The notes below the pieces were generated by a model that did not search any database, was not told where the DNA came from, and saw only the letters and a list, made by a program, of their open reading frames with translations. From assembly GCA_900551325.1 (NCBI GenBank), contig URVM01000005.1:62001-126000 (forward strand): a stretch of 64,000 nucleotides of DNA, read 5' to 3'. This document shows, piece after piece, positions 16,489 to 26,630 of the stretch. The position numbers were made by a program, and so were the translations under genes. Position 1 is the first letter of the stretch. Each line of letters starts with the position of its first letter. Source of the DNA: an uncultured Eubacteriales bacterium. GTDB lineage: Bacteria > Bacillota > Clostridia > Lachnospirales > Cellulosilyticaceae.

Positions 16489-17967
16489 TTATTTTAATAC
16501 AATACCTACTATTGAACGTGGTGGGATTTCTATATTGAAGCCTTCTTTTGTTAAATCAAATTGGCTAAACTCTTTTAATGTAACTGTTTCAGGACTATCA
16601 AATGTATTATGAGCTGTCATTTCCCCTGTTATGATTTTACCTGTTATCTCTGTATATCCTTTTCCAATGATTTGTGTATTTATTGTCTCAATACGTGTAT
16701 TAGATAAGTTACATAATGTAATATTCAAATGTCCATTAGCATCTATAGAAGCTGACTCATGTAGTGTTGGAATAGTTACATCTTCATATACTTCATGCTC
16801 GACCTTAAGGCAACTATCTACTAATGTAGCATCTTGATGTACTTTATACATATCAAATACATGGTAAGTTGGTGTAACAACCATCTTCTCACCCTCAGTT
16901 AAAATAAGAGCTTGTAATACATTAATAGCTTGTGCTAAGTTTGCCATACGCACCCTATCACTATGTTTATTAAAGATATTTAAAGTAACACCTGCAACAA
17001 GTGCATCTCTTACAGTATTTTGTTGATATAAGAATCCAGGTGTTGTACCTGGTTCTACATCACACCAAGTTCCCCACTCATCCACAATTAACGCAATACG
17101 TTTATCCGGATCATACTTATCCATGATCCTACTATGGTTAGTAACAAGTTCATCCATAACCAATGCTTCTTTCATTGTGTTATACCACTCTTTTTCATTA
17201 AATCTTACAGCATCGCCTTTGCCCTTGAACCAATCCCCTGAAGGAATTGTGTAGTAATGTAGTGTCAGACCATCCATAAGCCAATGTGCATTTCTCATGA
17301 GTACTTCTGTCCAATTGTAATCATCTACATTAGCTCCACATGCAATTTTAAATAATTTATTTTCGCCAAAGTTATGTACATAAGTTTGATAACGCCTGTA
17401 AAGATCAGCATAGTACTCAGGACGCATATTACCACCACATCCCCAGTTTTCATTTCCTACACCAAAATATCTTACTTTCCATGGATTTTCTCTACCATTT
17501 GCTTTTCTAAGGTCTGCCATAGGTGAAATCCCTTCAAAAGTTAAGTATTCTACCCATTCTTGCATCTCTTGTACCGTACCACTACCCACATTACCATTAA
17601 TATAAGCTTCACACCCTAATTGATCACATAGTTCCATAAATTCATGGGTTCCAAAGCTATTATCTTCAATACTACCTCCCCAGTGAATGTTAATAATTTT
17701 TTTACGCTTTTCTCTATCACCTATACCATCTTTCCAGTGATATGTATCTGCAAAACATCCACCTGGCCATCTAAGTACTGGAATATTAATATTTTTTAGT
17801 GCTTCTACTACATCATTTCGAATTCCTTTTGTGTTAGCAATAGGTGAGTCTTCCCCTACCCATATACCTTCATAGACACATCTACCTAAATGTTCCGCAA
17901 AATGTCCATAAATATCTTTATTGATTTTACTCTTCATATTATGTGTATTAATAATATAATGATTCAT
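16489..17967 (-). CDS. abfA: GH51 intracellular exo-alpha-L-arabinofuranosidase, second copy
   Basis: This 492-residue cytoplasmic enzyme shares most conserved blocks with the GH51 enzyme at 6417: HFAEHLGRCVYEG, RWPGGCFADTYHWKDGIG, acid/base Glu in GNENWGCGG (about residue 172) and nucleophile Glu in IVDEWGTW (about residue 297). The frame is open to a GTG at 17982, but AGAGGGAA, a good ribosome binding site, sits just before the ATG at 17967, so I start there. It follows the 971-residue GH51 gene with about 20 bp between them. It should trim arabinose from imported oligosaccharides. Confidence 0.93.
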   Translation of the reverse strand: MNHYIINTHNMKSKINKDIYGHFAEHLGRCVYEGIWVGEDSPIANTKGIRNDVVEALKNINIPVLRWPGGCFADTYHWKDGIGDREKRKKIINIHWGGSIEDNSFGTHEFMELCDQLGCEAYINGNVGSGTVQEMQEWVEYLTFEGISPMADLRKANGRENPWKVRYFGVGNENWGCGGNMRPEYYADLYRRYQTYVHNFGENKLFKIACGANVDDYNWTEVLMRNAHWLMDGLTLHYYTIPSGDWFKGKGDAVRFNEKEWYNTMKEALVMDELVTNHSRIMDKYDPDKRIALIVDEWGTWCDVEPGTTPGFLYQQNTVRDALVAGVTLNIFNKHSDRVRMANLAQAINVLQALILTEGEKMVVTPTYHVFDMYKVHQDATLVDSCLKVEHEVYEDVTIPTLHESASIDANGHLNITLCNLSNTRIETINTQIIGKGYTEITGKIITGEMTAHNTFDSPETVTLKEFSQFDLTKEGFNIEIPPRSIVGIVLK

Positions 17968-17986
17968 ATCTTCCCTCTTCACTTTA

Positions 17987-20902
17987 TTATTTATTTGAAC
18001 TTAATCTAAGTACAACAAAAGCATATTCTGGCACTGTATAATTAAAACATTCCTCTACATTCCCTAGTTCAAAGTAAGTCTCTCTAACTTTTGTTGGCTC
18101 CTCAATTGTATTTATATCATTTGGATTACCAGAAGTTAGTATTGTACCCTTTACATCTACCTTTTTCATATCTGTATGGTTAAGATTTACTCTTATATCA
18201 TGTGATGTGGCACTTGCATTAACAAGTTTAATAATAAGATCTCCTGTTACTTCATCTTTACTTGAAATAGCATAAATAGGTAGTCTTTCATCTGATTGAA
18301 TCTGACTATTACTTATAATTTCTGTCTGCATAGTATAAGTTCCCATATTATTACCAAACATTTTCTGTACAAAATAGCTTGGTGATCCATATACATCTGT
18401 GTTATTAAACCAGATAAGATCAGGTTGCCATTGTACATTTGTAGTCTTTGCAAATAATGGTGCATATGCTGTCATAGCAACTACATCAGAATTTTTCTCA
18501 AGGCCTATCATGAAAGCCGCTTCACAAATTGCTGCATATAAATTGTTTACCCCTTGTTTAGATGGACCACCATTTGTATGACATGCATATTCTCCTGCAA
18601 ATACTTTTGCACTTTTACCGTCTTTATATCTTGGATAATAATCATAGCGGTCACCATTTTCTAAGAACCACTCTGGAGACATATAGTAATGTTCATCTAT
18701 AAGTTCTGCATAAACTTCATCTTTTTCTATATATTCATTTGTTTTTTTAGTAATAATATCCCATGCTATATCAAATTCCCTACCATCTGGAAATGGTCCA
18801 CTTGTAGTACTTAATTGAATCTCTGGATATTTTTCTTTAATTCTATTTCTAAATTTCTCATAAATAGTGAAATACTTATCTTTAACATGCTTATCATAGT
18901 CTACCCACTGCTCATTACCTATTCCTAAGTACACTAAATTAAATGGTTTTTCATGACCATCTTCAATCCTTTTTCTTCCCCATATTGTCGTCTCATCGCC
19001 ATTTGCATATTCTATTAAATCTAATGCATTTTGAATATAAGGTTCTATATCCTCTGCTACTTCACTTCCTTGGAACTGACAACTCATACCACAGTTTACA
19101 ATAGGAAGTGGCGCTGCCCCTATATCTTCTGAAAGCTGGAAGTATTCATAGAATCCAAGTCCATAACTTTGATTATAAGGATAATCTCTTCCTTCTTCCC
19201 ATCTATTCCAGTTTGTTTTTCTTTGTTCAACAGGTCCTATAGTATCTTTCCAGTTATAAGCATTAGTTAAGTATTTTCCTTCTACTATGCATCCTCCTGG
19301 AAACCGTACAAACTTTGGTTTAAGGTCTTTTAAACTTTGTACAAGATCTTTTCTTAGGCCATTTTTTCGGTTTGCCCATGTGTTTTCTGGGAATAAAGAC
19401 ACCATATCTACATCTAGAGTCCCTAGACCATCAAACATCATAATAAACTTTGCATTAGGATCTGTTTGAGAACTTATAAGGGATGCTTCAAACTTTTGCC
19501 ATGTTCCATTAAGCTTATTTATTTCTAAATTTGTCTCAGCATAAACTTCTCCACCTTCACCGCTGAGCATAATTCTTACTTTACCCTCATAAGTTTGATT
19601 TTTTAGAAATACAGAGAAATTATACTGCTGATTTTGAATAACAGAAATGCCACCAAAACCTTCATTACATATGCCAACTCCTTGACCTACGTTTTCTATG
19701 GTCACCTCTAAGTAATGAGGATTATTTTCATGTATCGGTGTTGCTGTTGCCAAATGATGATTGATTACTCCATTGCCTTTTTCTACAACAGACCATGCAT
19801 AAAAATAGTCATCAAATTGAGAAAGCGTATCTTTAAATTTTCCAAACTCAAAAGATCTATTATTAATAAGTTCTGCATATAATCCACCATCAGCTCCATA
19901 ATTAATATCTTCAAAGAAAATACCTATAAAAGTGTCGCTAATATCTACACCTTTTTTCTCACAATCTACATCAATAATGTAGCTTGGTTGTCCTTCTTTA
20001 AGAACTGACATTTCAAATGATTTTATTTTTGTTACTTCATCTTTATTTAGTGTTGCTGTAAGTACTACTTTTTGTGTAGCATCTTTTGGTCTTACTACAG
20101 AACCATCTATTGCTACAACTTCTTCATTACTAGATTCCCATGTCATATTTACCCCAGGTAAAAATGCTTCTGGCATTTTAATATCTTCCTTAACAATAGC
20201 TCTATTTTGTATGTCTAAGGATTCAAAAACTACCTCTACAACTTCTTCAGTTGTCATCTTTTCTACCATTATTCTTCGAATCATTTCTGCTGAAAGTGCT
20301 TCTTCATAAATACGGAAATCTTGAATATACCCATTATAATAAGGATCTTGTTCATAATGAGATTTACCTATATAATTTTCACCATCTTTATAAATACTAG
20401 GATTAATACTTATATTTTCGTTAACCCCTGCCTGTATCCCATCAATATAGATAATTGCAGTGTTTTCTTCTACAGTAATTGCTACATAATGCCATTTATT
20501 ACTCATTAAATTTAGTTTAGAATGTACTTCTTCTATTCTCCCATCATGTAGAGAAAGAACAGGTCTTCCACCATTACTGTTAGCTACATTACTATTAACT
20601 GCAAAAAATATATTTCTTTCCTTTATACTTCCAAAGTCAAATAATCTTTCCCATGCTTGTAATGTTTTTGGCTTAATCCACGCCATAATGGTTAGATGTT
20701 TACAAGTCTCTAAGGCATTTTTTGGAATAGTAATATAACCTTCTCCTTCTTCACCCAAAGATAAAACCTTTATCTTATCTTCTACAATTGCTCCGTTCCC
20801 CTTAATTTCACCATGATATGCATTCCCTGAACTGTCTTCAATGATGCCATCTTTTAATATTTTATCAAGCTTATACCATAAAACTAATTTTTTATCAGTC
20901 AT
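17987..20902 (-). CDS. LamG - Ig-like - GH51 alpha-L-arabinofuranosidase, cytoplasmic
   Basis: This 971-residue protein starts directly with a LamG/concanavalin-like domain (about residues 6-212: MAWIKPKTLQAWERLFDFGS, YIDGIQAG, GYIQDFRIYEEALS). An atrophied bacterial Ig-like domain follows (about 215-310, TWESSNEEVVAIDGSVVRP). The rest is a GH51 catalytic region of the long type (FIGIFFEDINYGADGGLYAEL, RFPGGCIVEG, acid/base Glu in GIGNEQW near 664, nucleophile Glu in FAGEYACH near 770) with a C-terminal beta domain. There is no signal peptide, so despite its carbohydrate-binding modules it should act inside the cell. The ATG at 20902 follows AGGAG. Substrate is probably a larger arabinosyl oligosaccharide. 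Confidence 0.9.
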   Translation of the reverse strand: MTDKKLVLWYKLDKILKDGIIEDSSGNAYHGEIKGNGAIVEDKIKVLSLGEEGEGYITIPKNALETCKHLTIMAWIKPKTLQAWERLFDFGSIKERNIFFAVNSNVANSNGGRPVLSLHDGRIEEVHSKLNLMSNKWHYVAITVEENTAIIYIDGIQAGVNENISINPSIYKDGENYIGKSHYEQDPYYNGYIQDFRIYEEALSAEMIRRIMVEKMTTEEVVEVVFESLDIQNRAIVKEDIKMPEAFLPGVNMTWESSNEEVVAIDGSVVRPKDATQKVVLTATLNKDEVTKIKSFEMSVLKEGQPSYIIDVDCEKKGVDISDTFIGIFFEDINYGADGGLYAELINNRSFEFGKFKDTLSQFDDYFYAWSVVEKGNGVINHHLATATPIHENNPHYLEVTIENVGQGVGICNEGFGGISVIQNQQYNFSVFLKNQTYEGKVRIMLSGEGGEVYAETNLEINKLNGTWQKFEASLISSQTDPNAKFIMMFDGLGTLDVDMVSLFPENTWANRKNGLRKDLVQSLKDLKPKFVRFPGGCIVEGKYLTNAYNWKDTIGPVEQRKTNWNRWEEGRDYPYNQSYGLGFYEYFQLSEDIGAAPLPIVNCGMSCQFQGSEVAEDIEPYIQNALDLIEYANGDETTIWGRKRIEDGHEKPFNLVYLGIGNEQWVDYDKHVKDKYFTIYEKFRNRIKEKYPEIQLSTTSGPFPDGREFDIAWDIITKKTNEYIEKDEVYAELIDEHYYMSPEWFLENGDRYDYYPRYKDGKSAKVFAGEYACHTNGGPSKQGVNNLYAAICEAAFMIGLEKNSDVVAMTAYAPLFAKTTNVQWQPDLIWFNNTDVYGSPSYFVQKMFGNNMGTYTMQTEIISNSQIQSDERLPIYAISSKDEVTGDLIIKLVNASATSHDIRVNLNHTDMKKVDVKGTILTSGNPNDINTIEEPTKVRETYFELGNVEECFNYTVPEYAFVVLRLSSNK

Positions 20903-20948
20903 ATTACTACTCCTATTACCATATTTTTATCTCTTATCTACTTTTTTA

Positions 20949-20992
20949 AATAAAAAGCCAATGCACCTTTAAAAGTGCATAAGCTTTTTACT
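20949..20992 (-). terminator. Internal terminator or attenuating hairpin after the SBP gene
   Basis: The stem AAAAAGC..ATGCAC / GTGCAT..GCTTTTT lies 10 bp after the SBP gene and ends in a T-run on the minus strand. The GH51 genes downstream have no obvious promoter of their own, so this hairpin may let only part of the message through, giving more transporter than enzyme mRNA. Confidence 0.75.
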
Positions 20993-20999
20993 TGATTTA

Positions 21000-22442
21000 T
21001 TATTGTAATTTTGCCATTGCATCTTGATGGAATTGATTTAATTGGTCTGTCAATTCTTGTGCAATATCATGTACTTTCACTTCATCACGATCAATTCTAC
21101 CATTTATGTCTTGCTCACCCATCCAAGTTAAAAACTGAGTAAATCCTGGAATATATGCACCACCTAGTGGAATAGGTTCTCTCACATTATCTACATAATC
21201 ACTCCAGTATTGTGTTTGTGGTAATATTTCTTTAAGTTTATTCCAGATCTCTTCATTTATTGTAATTGGGTAACCATCTGGGTATGAGAATACCTTTGAA
21301 CCATCTTCATTTGTCAAAGTAGAATATCCTTCAATTTTATAACTCCAACCTTCTTCTCCCCATCCCATCCATTTAAGAAGTTCATAAGCTTCTCTTGGAT
21401 GTTCTGTTGTTGCACCAATTCCTCCAAAATCTACAAAGGCTGGTTTATGTAACGTGCTTGCATTATCCCCTTTAGGTACTGGATAAATAACAAAGTCTAT
21501 ACCTTTATCTTTGAATTCAGGTGTTTCAAAAAGATTTGCTGTCCACACAGCATCTAACTGCATAGCAAGCTTTCCTGTTGAAGCTGACCATACGTTAGGG
21601 TCACCAAATGCCTGGCCTGCTTCTTCTGATCCAAATGCTGGTGGAAATACTTTTGTTCTAAAGAACTCACGTTGTTGCTCGTATCCATTTGCATAATCCC
21701 CAGTTAAATCAAATTTTTCACCATCCCATCCAAATTCTCCCCATGCATCTTGATTAACAATCGGTGCAATAGTAAGAAGTTGTGTAAACATATTCATACC
21801 ATAAATATTTTGTTCTGGTACTGTCATTTTTTTAGCAAGATCAATCATTTCACTATATGTCCAATCTGCTGATGGCATTGGTACATTTAATTTCTCAAAT
21901 ACTGCCTTATCTAAAAATACTGCATATGGTAAAAATTTAGATGGTGCTGAGAGACGTTTATCTCCAAAAATACCTGCTGACTTTAAAGATTCAGGAATAT
22001 TTTCATTTTCCGCATCTGCATTATAAAGTGCTGTCATATCGTAAAGCCATCCATTATCAAGTGCCGCTGTACAATCTCCTAAATACCAAAAAACATCTGG
22101 TAATGTTCCTGCACTTGCTAAGTTAAATAAACCTTCATTCCAAGTTGCTTGGTCCATACTAATAAGTTCTACTGTAATATTTGGATACTTTTCCATAAAT
22201 TTTCCTGCTAAAAATTCTTGTAATTTCATATTATCAAATGATGCATAAGTTAATGTAATGTTCTCTGTTGTCATTGGTGGTAATTCTCCATTAGATACTT
22301 CTGCTGTTGGTTGTGCTGTTACCTTGTTTTCGTCTGTACCAGCTTGTGCGCCTCCATCATTTGTTGAACATCCTATTAATGACATCCCCATTGTTGCTGC
22401 CATCATAAAACTTAAAGTTTTTTTCCACTTTCTTTTCAACAT
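21000..22442 (-). CDS. Sugar-binding lipoprotein of ABC importer
   Basis: The 480-residue product has a lipoprotein signal peptide (lipobox LIGC, C25) and a family 1 solute-binding fold (LTYASFDNMKLQEFLAGKFM, GTLPDVFWYLGD, AYELLKWMGWGEEGW). It is the last gene of the mirror-image transporter block, 34 bp after its MalG-type permease. With the permeases at 22476 and 23449 it forms one complete importer apart from the ATPase. A terminator-like hairpin follows immediately. The substrate is presumably an arabinan-derived oligosaccharide. Confidence 0.92.
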   Translation of the reverse strand: MLKRKWKKTLSFMMAATMGMSLIGCSTNDGGAQAGTDENKVTAQPTAEVSNGELPPMTTENITLTYASFDNMKLQEFLAGKFMEKYPNITVELISMDQATWNEGLFNLASAGTLPDVFWYLGDCTAALDNGWLYDMTALYNADAENENIPESLKSAGIFGDKRLSAPSKFLPYAVFLDKAVFEKLNVPMPSADWTYSEMIDLAKKMTVPEQNIYGMNMFTQLLTIAPIVNQDAWGEFGWDGEKFDLTGDYANGYEQQREFFRTKVFPPAFGSEEAGQAFGDPNVWSASTGKLAMQLDAVWTANLFETPEFKDKGIDFVIYPVPKGDNASTLHKPAFVDFGGIGATTEHPREAYELLKWMGWGEEGWSYKIEGYSTLTNEDGSKVFSYPDGYPITINEEIWNKLKEILPQTQYWSDYVDNVREPIPLGGAYIPGFTQFLTWMGEQDINGRIDRDEVKVHDIAQELTDQLNQFHQDAMAKLQ

Positions 22443-22475
22443 AAAATAACCCTCCCTTTATTTTTTAATAAAATT

Positions 22476-23456
22476 CTATTCTCCTGTTATTCCTGAACTA
22501 TCAATACTCTCTGTTAAATGTCTTTGAAGTACAAATCCAAGAATTAAAAGCGGTGCTGTTGCAACAATAGTTCCCGCCATTTTTATCGCCTCATTTAATT
22601 TATCAGGCGAATTGTCAGTAACTGGATACATTTTTGTGTAAGTTGCTTCAAATTGCTTTAATTCTAGTAAGAGTGTTGACATTGTATTTTTAGCTCCTAT
22701 TCCTGTATTTCCTAAGTATAGGCCTGTCAAATATGTTTCATTCCAGTACCATACAAAAGAAAATAAAAACACGACTATCATTGCTGGAATAACAGAGCGA
22801 ATAGCTATTGAAAAATATGTTCTAATATGCCCCGCACCATCAATTTGTGCAGCTTCAATTAATGAATTTGGTATTTGTTTGTAGAACTGATAATAAATCA
22901 ATATAAAAATGGCACTTTTAAATCCTTGCCCAAGTAGCGCTGGATAAATTAAAGCTTTTATAGATCCAATCAACTTAAGGTCTGAGTATAATAAATAGGT
23001 TGGCATCATTGTAATTTGCGGTGGAATAACAAAAGTTAAAATCATAATGGCCATTAAAATCTTCTTCCCTCTAAAGTTGTATCTTGCAAATCCATATCCT
23101 GCAAAAGAGCAAATAACAACCTGGCATATGCTAGGAATAAATGCTATAAGAAAACTATCTATTACAGATTCTTTAAAGTTCATAACCTTAAAAGCATCTA
23201 TATAGTTTTTAATATACACACCTGAGGGAATCCATTTACTTGATGCATCTAGTAAATCTTCTAGAGACATAATACTTGTAATAAACATATAAATAAGAGG
23301 ATAAAGATAAACAAAGCCAATACATATAAGCAATAAGTAAATAATAGCTTGTGTTAAAACACCATTTTTTTCTCTTGTGCCCAAAAAACCTTTTTTTATT
23401 TTAGCTTTGAGTATATCTCGTTTTTGCTCTTTGGAATAATTGTTACTATTAAGCAT
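22476..23456 (-). CDS. Carbohydrate ABC transporter permease, MalG type
   Basis: This 326-residue permease has a longer than usual N-terminal cytoplasmic tail of about 35 residues (KEQKRDILKAKIKKGFLGTR), six membrane segments and the EAA loop EAAQIDGAGHIRTYFSIAIR. A loop near residues 240-270 (NTMSTLLLELKQFEATYTKM) is also long for the family. Its start overlaps the end of the MalF-type gene by 8 bp, which indicates coupled translation. Confidence 0.92.
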   Translation of the reverse strand: MLNSNNYSKEQKRDILKAKIKKGFLGTREKNGVLTQAIIYLLLICIGFVYLYPLIYMFITSIMSLEDLLDASSKWIPSGVYIKNYIDAFKVMNFKESVIDSFLIAFIPSICQVVICSFAGYGFARYNFRGKKILMAIMILTFVIPPQITMMPTYLLYSDLKLIGSIKALIYPALLGQGFKSAIFILIYYQFYKQIPNSLIEAAQIDGAGHIRTYFSIAIRSVIPAMIVVFLFSFVWYWNETYLTGLYLGNTGIGAKNTMSTLLLELKQFEATYTKMYPVTDNSPDKLNEAIKMAGTIVATAPLLILGFVLQRHLTESIDSSGITGE

Positions 23457-24423
23457 GGAATCCCTCCTTTCTCTTCTCTATTTCTTTCATTTGCTTTCTA
23501 AGCTTTTTAAGTTCCTTATTTTGCTTTTTAAGTTCTTTGTCAGCTTTTTTAATCATTGGATCTTTACGCTCTTTAAAGATTAATCCAATAATTATAAGAA
23601 TAATTGTAATAATTCCTGTATACATCCACGCCATTGCCGTTGCAAAGCCATAACCACGATTGGAATTAAAAATATTAAGCATAATAAGATTAATAACTTC
23701 ATTTTGTTCATTGTTTGCAACTGTTACAACTGTATAAACTGCATTCAATAAAATCATAGGTTTAATAGTTGGTAATGTAATCTTCCAAAAACACTCCCAT
23801 GCTGATCCTCCATCTATCTTAGCTGCCTCATAAAGACTTGGATTAACTTTTTGAAGAGCAGCTAAAAACATAAGAATTTGTACACCTGAGTACCATAGTA
23901 TTAAAATAACCTGGCTAAAAAGGTTTCCTACTGGTTCAGCAAGCCATACAGGTAATACTGTAGTTAAAATCCCTAACATTTCTGCCTGATTAAGCATAGG
24001 AATACTTGTTGCACCCTGCTTTGTAAGTTCTATCATAACTGGCCCACTTACAATAATAACTGGTAGAAAGAATATAGTTCTAAATAAACCTTTAAACTTA
24101 ATTTTTTGGTTAATTAATATGGCAATAATAAGTGCAAACACAACAATAACTGGAACTTTAAGAATTGTATCGATTAAAAAACTTATAAGTTTTGTAATAA
24201 AATACATATCTTTAACCCAAATATCTTGAAAATGTTGTAGCCCTACAAACTCCATAGTCCTTCCTGTTGGTAACATCTTTACATTGTGGAAACTGAATTT
24301 AAAAGATTCTATAAAAGGTATGGCAACAAATAAAATAATCCCTAGTAACCATGGTGCTATAAATAAATAGCCATAAAGTGATGATTTTTGTGTCAATGAC
24401 ATCTTTCTTCTATGCATTTTCAT
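23449..24423 (-). CDS. Carbohydrate ABC transporter permease, MalF type
   Basis: The 324-residue permease has six membrane segments and the EAA loop EAAKIDGGSAWECFWKITLP. It ends in a very basic and acidic coiled tail of about 40 residues (KADKELKKQNKELKKLRKQM) on the cytoplasmic side. Such a tail is unusual and could contact the shared ATPase or another component. Its ATG overlaps the stop of the DUF5696 gene by 4 bp, so the two are translationally coupled. Confidence 0.92.
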   Translation of the reverse strand: MKMHRRKMSLTQKSSLYGYLFIAPWLLGIILFVAIPFIESFKFSFHNVKMLPTGRTMEFVGLQHFQDIWVKDMYFITKLISFLIDTILKVPVIVVFALIIAILINQKIKFKGLFRTIFFLPVIIVSGPVMIELTKQGATSIPMLNQAEMLGILTTVLPVWLAEPVGNLFSQVILILWYSGVQILMFLAALQKVNPSLYEAAKIDGGSAWECFWKITLPTIKPMILLNAVYTVVTVANNEQNEVINLIMLNIFNSNRGYGFATAMAWMYTGIITIILIIIGLIFKERKDPMIKKADKELKKQNKELKKLRKQMKEIEKRKEGFHA

Positions 24424-26630
24424 TGATTATCACCTACTTTATATGATTTAGCCGAAATCACTAAATCATCTACTTTCTGATCCTTATTTGAATAATTAAT
24501 ATATACATTGACCCCGTTACTATAGACTACTTTTACTAGGTCTCCTGTTCTTTCATGCTTTTCTATAAATGCCCCGTTTGTCTTTTCATGTAAAGCTTTA
24601 AATGCATTGTAATACCTTATAATCTCATCCTTATATAAATCAAATCTTGATGAATAGATATATGATGAATTAGTATAGGCTAATTTAGATGGATCCTCTT
24701 GTGTAATGTAGAAGGAAGGATAGACACCCTGTTCTACTAATCTTAAAAAGGCTTCCTCTTTATTAGCTTCAAAATTCATATACTTTGAATACATTGGGAC
24801 AATTCCTTTTAAGACAATAGCTAAGAACGGTACATCTTCATCAGTAAAAATATAGTTTGAACTTTCCATTGGTATATCGATCATTGCTCTAGAATATTTC
24901 CATAAATAACTAAATGGTTCATCTAATATTAAATTAAAATTATTACTATAATCTTCTATAGCTGTTTCATATACCTTTGCTGTTGATTTCCTATCTTTAG
25001 TTTCACCTCTATAGTTATAAGAAAATACGGTATTACTGATACCACTTAGCGCTATATTTTGTTGCTTCTTATTCATAAAAATGCTTTTATTTTCCTGCAT
25101 TATTTGCGCTGTTTTACTTGGTACTAGATAGTTATAGCTCTCATATACCTTTTTAAATGTTGCTTCTTCGTAGACACGTTTATTAAGTTTTTTCATAACT
25201 GAATGTGTCATAAATCCTTTGTTTTGTGAATTTAATCGTAATACATCATTTTCAAGATATAATTCTATTGGTGTATCTCGAAGGCTTGCACTAATATTTT
25301 CTAACGCCTTAACCCCTCCAATAGAACGATCAACCTTAAATCCTTCAACTGGAAGTCCACCTGATACACCGCCTTTTTGCCAACCTTTATAAATAGATAA
25401 TATATTTGTTACATTTTCACCTTGTAGCTTACTATAAATATCCTTTACATCTTCTACTGTTGTCATTGGTACAGATTTCTTGAAGAGAAGCCAGTTTTCT
25501 TTTTCTACTCCTAGAAAATCTAACCTTATCTTAAAGTCATATACTAATTGCTCTAACTCATTATTTTCTAATAAATACTCTCTATACTTCTTGGCTAATC
25601 CTGTATAATTAGCCTCCTCACCTGATACAAATTTATAGCGTATGCGTGCATCAAATTGATTCATTTCTTTTTGCCTTGCAACAATCATTCCTGATGATTT
25701 ACTTGTTGGCTGATTATAAACTTGTCTGTAGATGAATCTAGCTGTAATCCAGTCATACTTTGTAAGTGCACCATTTGGATATGCTTCTATTTTAGCGCTG
25801 TACTCGCCTCCACCCTCTACAATACCAAGCACACCTATTTGATTATCTGTATGTACCATTCCAAATACTGGTACTAAAATATATTCTGCTGGCTTAACAA
25901 TAGCTTGATCCTTGAACATTGAAGGTACTTCATTTTCATCTATACCTGCATTATCTCCATAAATCCATCTAGAAAAAGGTTGCTTTAGTTTACCCTTATT
26001 ATCGTCTAGGTAAATTAAGGCACCTGTTCCATCAGGAATAAACATATATCCCTCTCTTGATCCTTCTTTTGAATGTCCTAAAAATGGATAAATGTAAAAG
26101 CCTGCTACCTTAAATTCATCAGTACTTTCATTAATACTTTCTTGAGGTATTTCTGCTACAAAGCCATCTTCTGTCAGTGTTACATTTACTTCATAGTCAA
26201 TTCCTATGTCTTCATGTGCTATGTGAGCTTTAAACCCATCTGCTGTCATTTCTACTTGCTTAATAACATTTTTATTTAGCATATCTGCTTTATAGCTATT
26301 AACATTAGTCCCTTTGATATATTCAAGAACAATACCAGATTGCATAAAAGTTTGCCATGCCTCATTGCTTGTTTCATCAACCTCACCTACTGTAGAATAC
26401 ATAAGTGCATGTGTTTGTTTATTGCGAATAATAAGAGAAAGTGTTTCTTCTTTTAAATACATTTCTAGCATGCTATTTTCTGCAATAAGCTTATGGTCAT
26501 TTATTGCCTGACTACTTTCTTCTATAGTTATAGATCTTATTAATTGATCTGCTGTTATTGTGAAACTGGAGGTAACCAATAAGATCGCTACAAGTAGTGT
26601 TGTTATAATTTTTTTCACTTTAGTTCGCAA
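24420..26630 (-). CDS. DUF5696-type secreted protein of the double ABC locus
   Basis: This 736-residue protein begins at a TTG codon (26630) behind AGGAGAGGTGG and overlaps the preceding gene by 11 bp. An N-terminal signal peptide (residues 1-27, cleavage after about TITA) is the only hydrophobic segment, so it is exported. There is no lipobox. It resembles the uncharacterised DUF5696 family next to sugar transporters. The first 350 residues look like a beta-sandwich (GYMFIPDGTGALIYLDD). The next 350 alternate strands and helices in a way that suggests a (beta/alpha) barrel (MTTVEDVKDIYSKLQ, NILSIYKGWQKGG). That fold idea is inference; no enzyme activity can be claimed. Confidence 0.75.
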   Translation of the reverse strand: MRTKVKKIITTLLVAILLVTSSFTITADQLIRSITIEESSQAINDHKLIAENSMLEMYLKEETLSLIIRNKQTHALMYSTVGEVDETSNEAWQTFMQSGIVLEYIKGTNVNSYKADMLNKNVIKQVEMTADGFKAHIAHEDIGIDYEVNVTLTEDGFVAEIPQESINESTDEFKVAGFYIYPFLGHSKEGSREGYMFIPDGTGALIYLDDNKGKLKQPFSRWIYGDNAGIDENEVPSMFKDQAIVKPAEYILVPVFGMVHTDNQIGVLGIVEGGGEYSAKIEAYPNGALTKYDWITARFIYRQVYNQPTSKSSGMIVARQKEMNQFDARIRYKFVSGEEANYTGLAKKYREYLLENNELEQLVYDFKIRLDFLGVEKENWLLFKKSVPMTTVEDVKDIYSKLQGENVTNILSIYKGWQKGGVSGGLPVEGFKVDRSIGGVKALENISASLRDTPIELYLENDVLRLNSQNKGFMTHSVMKKLNKRVYEEATFKKVYESYNYLVPSKTAQIMQENKSIFMNKKQQNIALSGISNTVFSYNYRGETKDRKSTAKVYETAIEDYSNNFNLILDEPFSYLWKYSRAMIDIPMESSNYIFTDEDVPFLAIVLKGIVPMYSKYMNFEANKEEAFLRLVEQGVYPSFYITQEDPSKLAYTNSSYIYSSRFDLYKDEIIRYYNAFKALHEKTNGAFIEKHERTGDLVKVVYSNGVNVYINYSNKDQKVDDLVISAKSYKVGDNQ

